Assembly: GCF_024198255.1 (NCBI RefSeq)
Contig: NZ_JAJVKW010000001.1
Span: forward strand, 124,001 to 188,000
DNA length: 64,000 nt
Direction of reading: 5' to 3'
DNA from: Myxococcus guangdongensis
GTDB taxonomy: Bacteria; Myxococcota; Myxococcia; Myxococcales; Myxococcaceae
The notes below the pieces were generated by a model, which saw only the letters and a program-made list of their open reading frames with translations, searched no databases and was not told the origin of the DNA. This document shows positions 12,139 to 21,130 of the stretch, in pieces. Both the position numbers and the translations under genes were made by a program. The first letter of the stretch is position 1. The number at the start of each line of letters is the position of its first letter.

Positions 12139-15100
12139 GTGACGGACGAGGAGGGCATCGAGGGCATCTCCCCGGAGCAGTCCCGCTTCTTCCTCGAGAC
12201 GATGGTCGCGGGGGCGCCCGTGGGGCTGGCCTTCGTCGACCTGGAGCTGCGCTACATCCACATCAACGAGGCGCTCGCGGAGATCAACGGCGTGCCGCGC
12301 CACGCGCACCTGGGCCGCAAGGTCCGCGACGTGGTGCCAGACCTGTGGGTCTTCATCGAGCCACACTACCGACAGGTGCTGGAGCACGGGCAGCCGGTGC
12401 GCGACCTGGAGATCGTCGGCGCCACGGCCAAGGCGCTCGGCGTCCCCCGCAGCTTCGTCGTCAACTACTTCCCCGTGCGGGATGCGGGGGGCGCGATGCA
12501 AGGCGTGGGCATCACCGTCGTGGAGACGACCGAGCACAAGCTCGCGCAGCAGGCCAACCGGATGAACCAGGAGCGCTTCCGTTCGCTCGTGGAGGCCACG
12601 GCCCAGCCGGTGTGGACCACGGACGCCCAGGGGGAGCTGACCGAGCCGGCGTCCCGCTGGATGACCTTCACCGGACAGTCGCGGGGGGCACACCTGGGGC
12701 TCGGCTGGCTCGACGCCATCCACCCCGGGGACCGCGTGCGCTTCGTGAAGGAGTGGCGCTCCGCGCTGAAGACGAGCGAGCCGTACCGAGGGGAGGTGCG
12801 ACTGCAGCACCGCGACGGGACGTGGCGGGACGTCATCCTCCGGGGCGTGCCGGTGTTCGACGACGACGGCCTGGTGCGCGAGTGGATGGCCACGGCCGAG
12901 GACGTCAGCGAGCGCAAGCAGGCGGAGCAGGAGCTGCGGCAGACGACGCGCGCGCTCGCGGCGAGTGACGAGCGCTACCGGACCTTCCTGGCCCAGAGCA
13001 CGGAGGGCATCTGGCGCATGGAGTTCGACGCGCCGCTCGACACACGCCAGTCGGAGGACGCGCTGGTCGACGCCATCATCCGCACGGGCCACATCGCGGA
13101 GAGCAACGAGGTGATGGCGCGGATGAGCGGCTTCGACTCCGCTCGCGAGCTGGAGGGCGTGTCGCTGCGCGAGCTCATCCAGCGCGCGGGAGGAGCGGCC
13201 GACGCCCTCCGGACCTTCGTCCAGAAGGGCTTCCGGGTGCAGGACATGGAGACGCGCCAGCGGGACAGGCGGGGACTGGAGCGGGTGCGGCTGTCCAACT
13301 TCGTGGGCGTGGTGGAGGACGGCTGGCTCGTGCGGGTGTGGGGGACGCAGCGGGACGTGACGGAGCAGGCCCAGGCGAAGCGGGCGCTGGAGCAGAGCCG
13401 GCTGCAGGCGCGCCAGCGGGAGCATCAGCTGCGCACCATCACCGACGCGCTGCCCGCGCTGGTGGCCTACCTGGACCCGGAGGAGCGCTACCTGTTCTGC
13501 AACCGCGCCTTCGAGACCTGGTTCGGCGTGAAGCCCAGCAGCGTGATGGGCAGGACGCTGCGCGAGGTGGGCGGGGAGCTGCTCTACCCCATGTTCAAGG
13601 CCTGGGTGCGCCGCGCCATGTCGGGAGAGCACGTGGCGCACGAGACGGCGCTCGGCCTGCGCGACGGACGTCAGATTCACGTCCAGGCCACCTTCGTGCC
13701 CAGTGAGGACGCGCGCGGCCGCATCCAGGGCTGCGTCGTGCTCATCCACGACATCACGGACCGCAAGCGCACGGAGGCCGAGGTGGAGGCCCAGCGCGCG
13801 CGGCTCTACGACGTGTTGATGAACGCGCCCGCGGCCATCGCCATCCTCTCCGGCCCGGAGCAGACCTTCACGCTGGTCAACCCCAACTTCCGGCGACAGG
13901 CGCAGAACGCGGAGCTGGTGGGCACGTCCCTGCGGGACCTCGCGCGGGAGAGCGAGCAGGCCCGGGCATACTCGCTCTCGCTCGACCAGGTCTTCGCGTC
14001 GGGGCGCCCGATGACGCACACGGAGACGCCGCAGCTGTTGAACCTGAACGACAAGGGGTTGGAGCAGCACTACTTCAACATCGTCTATCAACCCCTGAGG
14101 GACGCGCGGGGCGAGGTGGAATCGGTGCTGTCGTTCTCGCTGGACGTGACGGACCAGGTCCGGGCGCGCTACCAGGCGGAGGAGCTGGCCGCGCACCTGG
14201 CAAGCCAGCAGAAGTGGCTGGAGTCGCTGCTGCACATGACGCCGATTGCGTTGCTCATGATGGAGCCGGGCACGGGGAGGATTCTCTTCGCGAACCAGGC
14301 GGCCCATCAGCTCGCGGGGGGCGAGCTCGCGCTCGGTGTTCCCGTGGAGCGATACCGCACCGTCTACGACATCGTCGACGACCACGACGCCCCGCTGCCC
14401 AACGAGCGCATGCCCGTCGCGCGGGCGGCCCGGGGAGAGATGCTGCGCCGGGAGCCCGTGCGCTGGCGGCTCAAGTCAGGAGAGGTGCTCGACATCCTGG
14501 TGGACTCCGAGCTGCTGCCCGCCATGCACGGCCATCCCGCCACGGTGGTGCTGGCGCTCCAGGACGTGACGCGGCTGAAGGACACGGAGGTGCGGCTCCA
14601 GGAGGCGGTGCGCCTGCGCGACGAGTTCCTCACGGTGGCCTCGCACGAGCTCAAGACGCCGCTGACGCCGCTGCAAATCAAGCTCCAGGGGCTCGCGCGA
14701 GAGGCCAGCTCGTCCACGTCCGAGGAGCACCTGCGTCACAGCGTGATGCGAGCAGCGGAGAGCACGTCGCTGCAGGTGCGCAAGCTGGCCGCGCTCATCA
14801 ATGACTTGCTGGACGTCACGCAGCTCGCGGGCTCACCGCTGCCGCTGGAGCTGGGGCGGGTGGACCTGTCCGCGGTGGCGCGGGAGGTGGCGGAGCAGCT
14901 TCGCGCGCAGGCGGCGCAGGCGGACAGCGTGGTGGAGGTCGAGGCGCCCGTGGCGGTGGTGGGACGGTGGGATGCGCGCAGGTTGGAGCAGGTGGTGCGA
15001 GGGCTGGTGTCCAACGCCATCAAGTACGGGCCCGGCAGGCCCGTGCGCATCCGTGTGGAGGAGCGAGGAGGCCGGGGGCGCATCTCGGTGAGCGACGAGG

Positions 15101-15330
15101 GCATCGGCATCGCACCCGAGGACCAGGAGCGCATCTTCGAGAAGTTCGGCCGCGCCGTCCCCGCGCGCAACTACGGAGGCCTGGGATTGGGGCTCTTCAT
15201 CAGCCGCCGCATCGTGGAGGCGCACCAGGGCTCCATCCGCGCGGAGAGCCGGCGGGGCCACGGTGCCACGCTCATCGTCGAGCTGCCGCTCACCGGGCCC
15301 GAGCCCACCGCGCCGCCGTCGATTCACTGA
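12139..15330 (+). CDS. Soluble multi-PAS sensor histidine kinase
   Basis: About 1063 residues from the GTG proposed here. An ATG 120 bp upstream is possible, but the added 40 residues look like untranslated leader. No membrane segment is seen. Roughly six PAS/PAC units run from about residue 20 to 820, recognisable by repeated 'F..N.A/F' cores such as YLFCNRAFETWFG and ILFANQAAHQL. The HisKA box FLTVASHELKTPL carries the phospho-acceptor His836. The ATPase has N box NAIKYGP, G1 DEGIGIAP and G2 GLGLGLFI. No receiver or output domain is fused and no response regulator gene adjoins, so it is an orphan kinase, as is frequent in myxobacteria. PAS ligands cannot be inferred. Confidence 0.88.
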   Translation: MTDEEGIEGISPEQSRFFLETMVAGAPVGLAFVDLELRYIHINEALAEINGVPRHAHLGRKVRDVVPDLWVFIEPHYRQVLEHGQPVRDLEIVGATAKALGVPRSFVVNYFPVRDAGGAMQGVGITVVETTEHKLAQQANRMNQERFRSLVEATAQPVWTTDAQGELTEPASRWMTFTGQSRGAHLGLGWLDAIHPGDRVRFVKEWRSALKTSEPYRGEVRLQHRDGTWRDVILRGVPVFDDDGLVREWMATAEDVSERKQAEQELRQTTRALAASDERYRTFLAQSTEGIWRMEFDAPLDTRQSEDALVDAIIRTGHIAESNEVMARMSGFDSARELEGVSLRELIQRAGGAADALRTFVQKGFRVQDMETRQRDRRGLERVRLSNFVGVVEDGWLVRVWGTQRDVTEQAQAKRALEQSRLQARQREHQLRTITDALPALVAYLDPEERYLFCNRAFETWFGVKPSSVMGRTLREVGGELLYPMFKAWVRRAMSGEHVAHETALGLRDGRQIHVQATFVPSEDARGRIQGCVVLIHDITDRKRTEAEVEAQRARLYDVLMNAPAAIAILSGPEQTFTLVNPNFRRQAQNAELVGTSLRDLARESEQARAYSLSLDQVFASGRPMTHTETPQLLNLNDKGLEQHYFNIVYQPLRDARGEVESVLSFSLDVTDQVRARYQAEELAAHLASQQKWLESLLHMTPIALLMMEPGTGRILFANQAAHQLAGGELALGVPVERYRTVYDIVDDHDAPLPNERMPVARAARGEMLRREPVRWRLKSGEVLDILVDSELLPAMHGHPATVVLALQDVTRLKDTEVRLQEAVRLRDEFLTVASHELKTPLTPLQIKLQGLAREASSSTSEEHLRHSVMRAAESTSLQVRKLAALINDLLDVTQLAGSPLPLELGRVDLSAVAREVAEQLRAQAAQADSVVEVEAPVAVVGRWDARRLEQVVRGLVSNAIKYGPGRPVRIRVEERGGRGRISVSDEGIGIAPEDQERIFEKFGRAVPARNYGGLGLGLFISRRIVEAHQGSIRAESRRGHGATLIVELPLTGPEPTAPPSIH

Positions 15331-15354
15331 CGGGACATCAACAGGTCCCTCCGC

Positions 15355-15609
15355 TCAGTTCTCCTGGCAATCCCAGCGAAGTCCCGCGGAGGTGTTCTTG
15401 CAAATACACACACCCACGGTTCCATTCGACTGCCACGTGCACTCAGCGATGCGCAGGCGGCAGGACTGGCCGTCCATTGCTTCGCAGGCGGGCAACTCCA
15501 GCGCGAGCGACTCCGACATCATGACCTCGGACCCGTCGCCTTCGACGTCGCCACCACATCCGGCCAGCAACGCCACAGCCAACACTCCGCGAATGACGAA
15601 CGTCTTCAT
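15355..15609 (-). CDS. Small Cys-containing lipoprotein (84 aa)
   Basis: The ATG at 15609 is preceded by GGGGGA and opens a classic lipoprotein signal, MKTFVIRGVLAVALLAGC. The mature part is about 65 residues, acidic at first and then with five Cys, suggesting disulphides outside the cytoplasm. The layout matches the small lipoproteins at 45384 and 40844 in this window: lipobox, short acidic linker, Cys-rich tail with a C-x-C near the end. No function known. It converges on the histidine kinase gene, 24 bp away. Confidence 0.7.
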   Translation of the reverse strand: MKTFVIRGVLAVALLAGCGGDVEGDGSEVMMSESLALELPACEAMDGQSCRLRIAECTWQSNGTVGVCICKNTSAGLRWDCQEN

Positions 15610-15663
15610 GGTGTCCCCCGGACAGACTTTCTGGAACTCCAAGAAGCCTAACATCAAGTCCGG

Positions 15664-17925
15664 TTACACGGGAACCGTCCGGACGATGGGCAAATCCCTC
15701 ACACGCGTACCCGTGAGGGCGAAGAGCGCGTTGGCGATGGCGGGGGCCACGGGTGGCACGCCCGGCTCGCCCACGCCGCCCGGGGGCGCGTCGCTCTGGA
15801 TGATGTCCACGTGGATGGCCCGTGGCGCCTCGGCCATGCGCACCAGCTTGTAGTCGCGGAAGTTCGACTGCTCCGTCGCGCCGCCCTTCATCGTGATGGC
15901 GCCGTAGAACGCCAGGCTCATGCCGAAGATGATGGAGCCCTCCATCTGCGCACGCACGCGGTCCGGGTTCACCACCAGCCCCGCGTCCACCGCCACCCAC
16001 GCCTCGTCCACGCGCGCCCGTCCCGCCGCGTCCTTCTTCATCGACACCACCACGCCCACGTAGCTCAGGAAGCTGCGGTGCGCGGCGAGCCCCAGCGTGC
16101 GGCCGTTCTTCTCGCGCTCGCTCCAGCCCGACATCGCCGTGACGCGCTCGATGACCCCGCGCAGCCGCTCCGCGTTCACCGGATGCGCCTCCACCGGCGC
16201 GCCGTAGTTCGGCAGCGTGCTGACGCCCAACTCCGCCACGGACACGAGGCGCGGAGGCCCAATCACCTCCAGCAGGTTCTCCCGAGGGTCCACCCCCCGC
16301 GCATGCGCCAGCTCGTCCATGAACGAGCCCACCGCGAAGCCGTGGAAGATGTTGTTCACCGAGCGCAGCCAGCCGATGCGCACCTTCGCCAGCGCCTCGC
16401 CCATCTCCGCGCGCACGTTCGGAATCGCCAGCGCCAAATCCAACACGCCCTGGTTCAAGTCCCTCGCCACCGGCCCCGTCACGTCCTCGGAGAACGTGGA
16501 GCGGATGGCCGGAAACGACGTGCGGTGCAGCCACGCCGTCGGCTTGCCCGCCGAGTCCAGACCACAGCTCAGCCGCTGAGCGCTGGCCGAGTGGTAGTAG
16601 TCATGACGGATGTCGTCCTCGCGCGTCCACTGCACGCGCACCGGCACGCCCGCCATCTTCGCCAGGTGGACCGCCTCCGCGACGAAGTCCGCCTTCGACT
16701 TGCGTCCGAAGCCGCCACCCAGCAGCGTGACGTTCACCGTCACCTTGTCCTCGGGCAACCCCGAGGCCTGCGCCGCCTCGGTGCGCGCCGCCTGCGGATG
16801 CTGCGAGGGCGCCCACACCTCGCAGACCCCATTCGCCACCCGCGCCAGCGCCACCGGCGGCTCCATGGGCGCGTGTGACAGGTGCGGCGCGTAGTACTCC
16901 GCCTCCACCACCCGAGCGGCGCTCGCGAGCGCCTTGTCCACGTCCCCCACCGTGCGCGCCGGCTTGCCCGGCACCCGCACCGACTCCAGCAGCGCCTCGC
17001 GATACTTCACCGAGTCGTACTCGGCGTTGGGACCATCCTCCCAGGTGATGTCCAGCGCCGCGCGGCCCCGCATCGCCGCCCACGTGTTCTCCGCCAGCAC
17101 CGCCACCCCACCCCAGCCCTGGAAGACGTAGGGCCGCTTGGGAACGGGCAGCTCCAGCACCTGCTTCACACCCGGAATCGCGAGCGCCTTCGCGGCATCG
17201 AAGCGCACCACCTTCCCGCCGACGACGGGAGGGCGCGCCACCACCGCGATGAGCATGCCCGGCAGCTTCAGGTCCGCGCCGAAGACGGCCGTGCCCGTGA
17301 CATAGGCCGGCCCGTCCAGCAGCGGCAGCTCCTTGCCCACGTAACGCAGCTCCGACGAGGGCCGCAGCGCCACCGACTCCGCCTTGGGCACCGGCAGCTT
17401 CGCCGCGTCCGCCACCAGCTCCCCGAAGCCCAGCGAGCGCGAGCCGCGCTTGTGGAACACCGCGTGGTCCCGCGCCTCGCAGTCCGAGGCCGGCACCTTC
17501 CAGCGACGCGCCGCCGCGGCCACCAGCATCTCCCGCGCCGTGGCGCCCGTGCGGCGCAGCGACTGGTACACGCCCCGGATGCTGCTGGAGCCATCCGTGT
17601 TCTGGTCGCCGTACACGGCGTCGCCCACGGCCTGCACCACCTTCACCCGCGCCATGTCCGCGCCCAGCTCGTCCGCCACCACCACCGGCATCGAGCTGCG
17701 GATGCCCTGCCCCATCTCCGAGCGGTGGCAGACGATGGTGACCTGGCCATCCGAGGCGATGTGGACGAAGACGTTGGGCTTGAGCTCCGCGGGCTTCCCC
17801 TTCGCGCCAGGGGCCGCGCCCGCGAGCGTCACGGTGGGCACCACGCCCAGCGCCAGCCCTCCCACCGAGAGGTTGAGCCCTTCGAGGAAGGAGCGCCGGG
17901 AAATCAACTCAGGCTGTTGGCTCAT
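15664..17925 (-). CDS. Molybdenum hydroxylase large subunit, isoquinoline 1-oxidoreductase IorB type
   Basis: 753 residues of the xanthine dehydrogenase family. A twin-arginine signal, SRRSFLEGLNL (Arg10-Arg11), indicates Tat export of the folded cofactor enzyme to the periplasm. The Mo-cofactor loop GGGFGRK and the C-terminal GVGEPGVPP segment with the catalytic Glu are present. Family members hydroxylate N-heterocycles or oxidise aldehydes with water as oxygen donor and pass electrons to FeS clusters and then cytochromes. It is encoded 10 bp after the FeS subunit, which follows a two-heme cytochrome gene with a 4-bp overlap, giving a complete IorAB-cytochrome electron-transfer operon. The true substrate cannot be read from the sequence. 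Confidence 0.9.
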   Translation of the reverse strand: MSQQPELISRRSFLEGLNLSVGGLALGVVPTVTLAGAAPGAKGKPAELKPNVFVHIASDGQVTIVCHRSEMGQGIRSSMPVVVADELGADMARVKVVQAVGDAVYGDQNTDGSSSIRGVYQSLRRTGATAREMLVAAAARRWKVPASDCEARDHAVFHKRGSRSLGFGELVADAAKLPVPKAESVALRPSSELRYVGKELPLLDGPAYVTGTAVFGADLKLPGMLIAVVARPPVVGGKVVRFDAAKALAIPGVKQVLELPVPKRPYVFQGWGGVAVLAENTWAAMRGRAALDITWEDGPNAEYDSVKYREALLESVRVPGKPARTVGDVDKALASAARVVEAEYYAPHLSHAPMEPPVALARVANGVCEVWAPSQHPQAARTEAAQASGLPEDKVTVNVTLLGGGFGRKSKADFVAEAVHLAKMAGVPVRVQWTREDDIRHDYYHSASAQRLSCGLDSAGKPTAWLHRTSFPAIRSTFSEDVTGPVARDLNQGVLDLALAIPNVRAEMGEALAKVRIGWLRSVNNIFHGFAVGSFMDELAHARGVDPRENLLEVIGPPRLVSVAELGVSTLPNYGAPVEAHPVNAERLRGVIERVTAMSGWSEREKNGRTLGLAAHRSFLSYVGVVVSMKKDAAGRARVDEAWVAVDAGLVVNPDRVRAQMEGSIIFGMSLAFYGAITMKGGATEQSNFRDYKLVRMAEAPRAIHVDIIQSDAPPGGVGEPGVPPVAPAIANALFALTGTRVRDLPIVRTVPV

Positions 17926-17935
17926 CGCGTCCTCG

Positions 17936-18400
17936 TCACTTCGCGTCGGGCGTGCCCGCGGCCTTCTTCACGGCCGCGCGGATGCGCGTGTACGTCCCAC
18001 AGCGGCAGAGGTTGCCCGCGAGCGACTGGTCGATGTCCTGGTCCGTCGGCTGGGGCTTCTTCACCAGCAGCGCCGCCGCGCACATGAGCTGTCCCGCCTG
18101 ACAGAACCCGCACTGCGGCACGCCCATCTCCACCCACGCGCGCTGGAGCGGATGCGTCCCGTCCGGCGACAGGCCCTCGATGGTGGTGACGCTGTGCCCG
18201 TCCGCGCGGCGGATGGGCGTCACGCACGCGCGCACCACCTGCCCGTCCAGGTGCACGCTGCACGCGCCGCACAGCGCCTCACCGCAGCCGTACTTCGTCC
18301 CGGTGAGCCCGAGCACGTCGCGCAGCGCCCACAACAGCGGCATCTCCGGGTCCACGTCCAGCACCTGGTCCACGCCGTTGACCTTCACGCGAATGCTCAT
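17936..18400 (-). CDS. [2Fe-2S] subunit of the molybdenum hydroxylase (IorA type)
   Basis: 154 residues, the usual size of a stand-alone IorA/CoxS-type subunit. The plant-ferredoxin cluster is bound by Cys39, Cys44, Cys47 and Cys59 (CGEALCGAC...C). The second, CO-dehydrogenase-type cluster uses Cys97, Cys100, Cys132 and Cys134 (CGFC...CRCG). All eight ligands are present, so it should be active. It has no signal peptide, so it would be carried out by the Tat signal of the large subunit. Its ATG overlaps the stop of the cytochrome gene as ATGA, which fixes the start and implies translational coupling. Confidence 0.92.
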   Translation of the reverse strand: MSIRVKVNGVDQVLDVDPEMPLLWALRDVLGLTGTKYGCGEALCGACSVHLDGQVVRACVTPIRRADGHSVTTIEGLSPDGTHPLQRAWVEMGVPQCGFCQAGQLMCAAALLVKKPQPTDQDIDQSLAGNLCRCGTYTRIRAAVKKAAGTPDAK

Positions 18401-19050
18401 GGCCGCGCCTCCTCGCTGGGGCACTCCGCGCCCGTCTCCACCCACGCGCCCACCAGCGCGCCGAACTGTTCCTGCGTGCCCGGCGCGGGCTCCCGCCCGG
18501 AGCCCGGCGTCCAACCCCACGCCACCAGTTCGTCATGCGCGTTGTGCTCGACGATTTGCGCCAACGTCTTGCCTCCGTTCCTCGCGGGGTCCTTGAGCTG
18601 CTCGCACACCTGCCGGGGGCTCTTCCCCACCCAGGCCATGGACAGCGGCGCCAGGTGCCAGTTCGGCGCCCCCGGCACGCGCGTCAGCGCCTGGTTGCGG
18701 TCCTGGTGACAGCCCGCGCACTCCATGCCCACGACACCGAAGCCCTCGGGGCCTCGCGTCACGGGCGGGTCATGCGGCTTGAAGCCCATCTCCTGGAAGG
18801 GGCTGTTCCCATCCGGGTGGCAGTTCGCACAGCGCGGGTGCAGGAGCACGCGGCTGGCCTCGAGGAACAGCGCCCGAGAGCGCTGCTTCGGGTCCTCGAT
18901 GCGCTGGAACAGGTCCAGGGAGCGCAGCTCGCGGGCGTCCACCCGCGGAAGGGGCTCCCACTGCGCCGCCTCGGGTTCAGGCTGACGCCGACATCCTTCG
19001 GCGCCCGCGAGGAAGAACACGGAGGCCATGACCGGAAGGGCGAGCTTCAT
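18397..19050 (-). CDS. Exported c-type cytochrome with two CXXCH sites
   Basis: 217 residues from the ATG at 19050. The N-terminus is a secretion signal with a possible lipobox ending at Cys20. Heme sites are CANCH (Cys74/Cys77/His78) and CAGCH (Cys111/Cys114/His115). It is the first gene of the operon with the FeS and Mo subunits and probably takes electrons from that enzyme in the periplasm. An inverted repeat GCGACA-N11-TGTCGC sits directly before the start codon. A longer in-frame start at 19137 is rejected because it buries the signal peptide. Confidence 0.85.
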   Translation of the reverse strand: MKLALPVMASVFFLAGAEGCRRQPEPEAAQWEPLPRVDARELRSLDLFQRIEDPKQRSRALFLEASRVLLHPRCANCHPDGNSPFQEMGFKPHDPPVTRGPEGFGVVGMECAGCHQDRNQALTRVPGAPNWHLAPLSMAWVGKSPRQVCEQLKDPARNGGKTLAQIVEHNAHDELVAWGWTPGSGREPAPGTQEQFGALVGAWVETGAECPSEEARP

Positions 19051-19051
19051 C

Positions 19052-19074
19052 GCGACAAGGTTCTGGCATGTCGC
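19052..19074 (-). promoter_or_regulatory. Inverted repeat before the cytochrome/Mo-hydroxylase operon, RegA-box-like
   Basis: GCGACA (19052-19057), 11 bases, then TGTCGC (19069-19074): perfect 6-bp arms. With its 5' C the left arm, CGCGACA, fits the published PrrA/RegA half-site pattern YGCGRCR, and GTCGC fits GNCGC, though the gap is longer than usual. It lies one base upstream of the start codon, so an RNA hairpin masking ribosome binding is an alternative reading. Confidence 0.45.
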
Positions 19075-19150
19075 TTCCCTGCTCAAGCCGAATGTTCCAC
19101 CGACTCCCACCACTGAACGGGGAGGTGGGAGACCCACCCCTTGTCCCGCT

Positions 19151-19348
19151 TCACCGGCTGGCGGGGTCGCGAGGACGACGCGTCTTCCCGCTCGGGCGTC
19201 GAGCGCGTCGCACCGGAGGCGCGGATGACGCCTCTCGAGGCCCCTGACGGGTCAGCTCCGACAGCACGGCCGTCGGGGCCCGCTTGGGACCGGGCGCCCG
19301 GGGCACCGACGGAGCCACCATGAACATCATCCAGAGGAAGTCATACAT
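19151..19348 (-). CDS. Possible small protein with hydrophobic N-terminus (65 aa)
   Basis: The ATG at 19348 has GAGG nine bases upstream and lies 11 bp beyond the stop of the membrane-protein gene, so it could be the third gene of that operon. It begins MYDFLWMMFMVAPSV, a short hydrophobic stretch, and continues as a basic Pro/Arg-rich tail. The tail composition is what unselected GC-rich DNA would give, so the whole may be chance. Apart from this frame and the palindrome at 19052, I see nothing in 19051-19359. Confidence 0.3.
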   Translation of the reverse strand: MYDFLWMMFMVAPSVPRAPGPKRAPTAVLSELTRQGPREASSAPPVRRARRPSGKTRRPRDPASR

Positions 19349-19359
19349 GGGCGAGGACC

Positions 19360-19839
19360 TCAGAAACCTCGAAACAGGGGACGCCCCTGGGACAACCCGG
19401 CCCACGGGATGGCGCACGCGACCAGACACATCGCGACGAGCAGCCCCACGGCCCAGGCGCGGTGACGTGAAACGGACACCTCCGCGCGCTGGCTCAGCGC
19501 GGACCCCACGTGCGCGGCGACCAACGCCAGCAGCATCAGTATCGGGTGTTCGATGCCGAAGAAGCGCAGCGTCGGGTGGGCCAGGCTCTCGCGCAAGCCG
19601 CCCTCCAGCGAGAACGGCGTGAAGGGGCTCACGCCCGAATAGAGCACCATCCCCAACAACATCTGCGTGTCGAAGGCGGAGACGCAGAAAACCTGGAGCC
19701 GCCGGTCTCCCCCCGTCCACTCACGCCCCCAGCGCCAGCCCACGAGCGCCCTGCCCAGCGCGAGCACGCCCAGCAGCACCACCGCCCAACGCACCCACGA
19801 ATGAAGGAAGAGCACCACCGGGTACGCGCTCACGCTCAC
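19360..19839 (-). CDS. Four-helix integral membrane protein, cytochrome-b-like
   Basis: 159 residues with four hydrophobic segments (about 5-28, 48-68, 90-112, 128-146) and His residues near membrane edges (FLHSWVRW, FFGIEHP, AAHVG, SRHRAW), the pattern of small b-type heme membrane proteins. The GTG start overlaps the upstream cytochrome stop as GTGA, which decides the start and implies coupled translation. Pairing with a diheme c-type cytochrome suggests a membrane electron-transfer partner. Heme binding is inference. Confidence 0.7.
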   Translation of the reverse strand: MSVSAYPVVLFLHSWVRWAVVLLGVLALGRALVGWRWGREWTGGDRRLQVFCVSAFDTQMLLGMVLYSGVSPFTPFSLEGGLRESLAHPTLRFFGIEHPILMLLALVAAHVGSALSQRAEVSVSRHRAWAVGLLVAMCLVACAIPWAGLSQGRPLFRGF

Positions 19840-20882
19840 CTCTCCGCCGTGGTGGGCATGGACTCAATCCAGCGCTGGACGAGCCCGCGCCCCTGCTCGT
19901 CCACCACATGGGTGCCGATGGGAGGCATCTGGACGGGAAGTCCGCGAGCGCTCATGCGATGCAACAAGGTGCTGCGCTTCACATCCCCCGGAGCGATGCG
20001 GGGCACGGCGTCCCCGAACAGGCCCGTGGTGCGGAAGATGGAGCGCACGCCCACCGCCGTCTTCCACGCATCCGTCAGGTGCACGGCGCCCAGCTCCGCG
20101 GCCTCCAGACGCAGCAGCAGCCCGCCTGCTCCGCCCAGCGCCAACGGGTTGGTGTTGTGGCAGGACACACCGCAGTTCATGTGCAGGTAGCCCAGCGCCG
20201 CGCGGTCCACCTCGCTCCCCGGGATTCGCGGCGGGTGCGCGGGGGGATGGGTGAGCAGGCCCTCCTCCACGAGCTTCGCCAGCGTCAGTCCCCGCGCAGC
20301 CTCGTGCCCGAGCGCCACGGCCTCGAAGCCGAGCACCTCGTCCTCACGCCCTCCGTGACACGACAGGCAGTCCGTCTGGCTCGGGATTTCATGGCCCGGT
20401 GTCCCTGGTACGTTCTTCTCGCCGTCGGTGAGCTCGGTGGCCTGCTGACCGTCGTCGCTCCAGCGGTACGTCGTCCGCAGCCACTTGCCCTCGGGCTTCT
20501 TCCACAGCAGCCGCGTCTCGATGGGCCGCCCCTTCCAGCGGAACTCCTTCCAGAGCTTCGTGCCTGGAGGAAAGCGCCACTCGTCCGGGCGCGATGAGTC
20601 GATGCGAGTCCCGGGCGGCAGCTGGATGAAGCGAGATTTCTCCAGCCCGTCGCTCCAGAGCTGCAGGCCGGGCGCGTAGGCGTGAATCCCGGCGGCCACC
20701 GTGCGCTTCTCCCAGCCCTTGCCACCCTCGCCGTAGAGGCCCGTGCAGGCCAGGTGCTGCACCCCTCCGCCCTCGCAGACGATGCCTCCATCGACGGCCT
20801 TCCAGCCGGAGTTCCCTCGCGAAGAGCGACGCTCACAGCCCGGAGCGAGGAGGACGAGGACCAGGAGACAGACGATGCGCAC
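19836..20882 (-). CDS. Diheme c-type cytochrome, SO2930-like
   Basis: 348 residues with a lipoprotein-type signal (LLAPGC, Cys16). The segment with LWSDGLEKSRFIQLPPG and FPPGTKLWKEF matches my memory of the SO2930 family of exported diheme cytochromes. The first heme site is CLSCH (Cys172/Cys175/His176). The second reads C-GVS-CH (Cys237/Cys241/His242), a CXXXCH variant with one extra residue. The start is GTG with little Shine-Dalgarno sequence; MRIVCLLVLVLLAPGC is a good signal, so I keep it. A 7-bp-arm palindrome lies 34-52 bp upstream. Likely periplasmic electron carrier; physiological partner unknown. Confidence 0.75.
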   Translation of the reverse strand: MRIVCLLVLVLLAPGCERRSSRGNSGWKAVDGGIVCEGGGVQHLACTGLYGEGGKGWEKRTVAAGIHAYAPGLQLWSDGLEKSRFIQLPPGTRIDSSRPDEWRFPPGTKLWKEFRWKGRPIETRLLWKKPEGKWLRTTYRWSDDGQQATELTDGEKNVPGTPGHEIPSQTDCLSCHGGREDEVLGFEAVALGHEAARGLTLAKLVEEGLLTHPPAHPPRIPGSEVDRAALGYLHMNCGVSCHNTNPLALGGAGGLLLRLEAAELGAVHLTDAWKTAVGVRSIFRTTGLFGDAVPRIAPGDVKRSTLLHRMSARGLPVQMPPIGTHVVDEQGRGLVQRWIESMPTTAER

Positions 20883-20894
20883 GCCACCACACTA

Positions 20895-21130
20895 ACGAAG
20901 GAGGCCGGCCGCATCGTGCGTCTTGGTGACGCACCCCGCGTCGTCCGCCTGCTGCCGCACGGGGTGCGTGGACAGCACCCACGAAGGGCGCCGGTCGCAT
21001 CGTGCGTATTGGTGCCCCCGCGTCGCCCGACTCACTGCCGCACAAGGAGCGTGGACAGCACCCACGAAGGGCGCGGGCCGCATCGCGCGTCTTGCTTGCG
21101 CACCGCGCGTCGCTCGACTCATTGCCGCAC
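20895..21130. repeat. Three imperfect tandem copies of an 83-87 bp unit at the 3' end of the response-regulator gene
   Basis: Copies can be aligned on TGCCGCAC (20953, 21036, 21123) and on the preceding GCATCG-GCGT (20911, 20998, 21081); spacings are 83 and 87 bp. The last copy runs into the final codons of the response-regulator gene, including its stop at 21119-21121, so the unit carries the gene's 3' end plus about 60 bp of downstream DNA. The copies have diverged in 10-20% of positions by eye. They fill nearly the whole gap between the diverging cytochrome operon and the regulator terminus. Confidence 0.7.
20916..20934 (-). promoter_or_regulatory. Palindrome GTGCGTC-N5-GACGCAC upstream of the diheme-cytochrome operon
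   Basis: Perfect 7-bp arms (20916-20922 and 20928-20934) around a 5-bp centre, 34-52 bp upstream of the diheme cytochrome start. The core GCGTC-N5-GACGC is identical in arms and spacing to the palindrome in front of the RegB-like gene. It lies in the first tandem repeat copy; in the other two copies the arms are broken, so only this one keeps the symmetry. Confidence 0.55.

Noticed and set aside
11959..14385. An 808-codon minus-strand frame opposite the multi-PAS kinase
   Set aside because: Same shadow composition, and the plus strand encodes clear PAS and kinase motifs.
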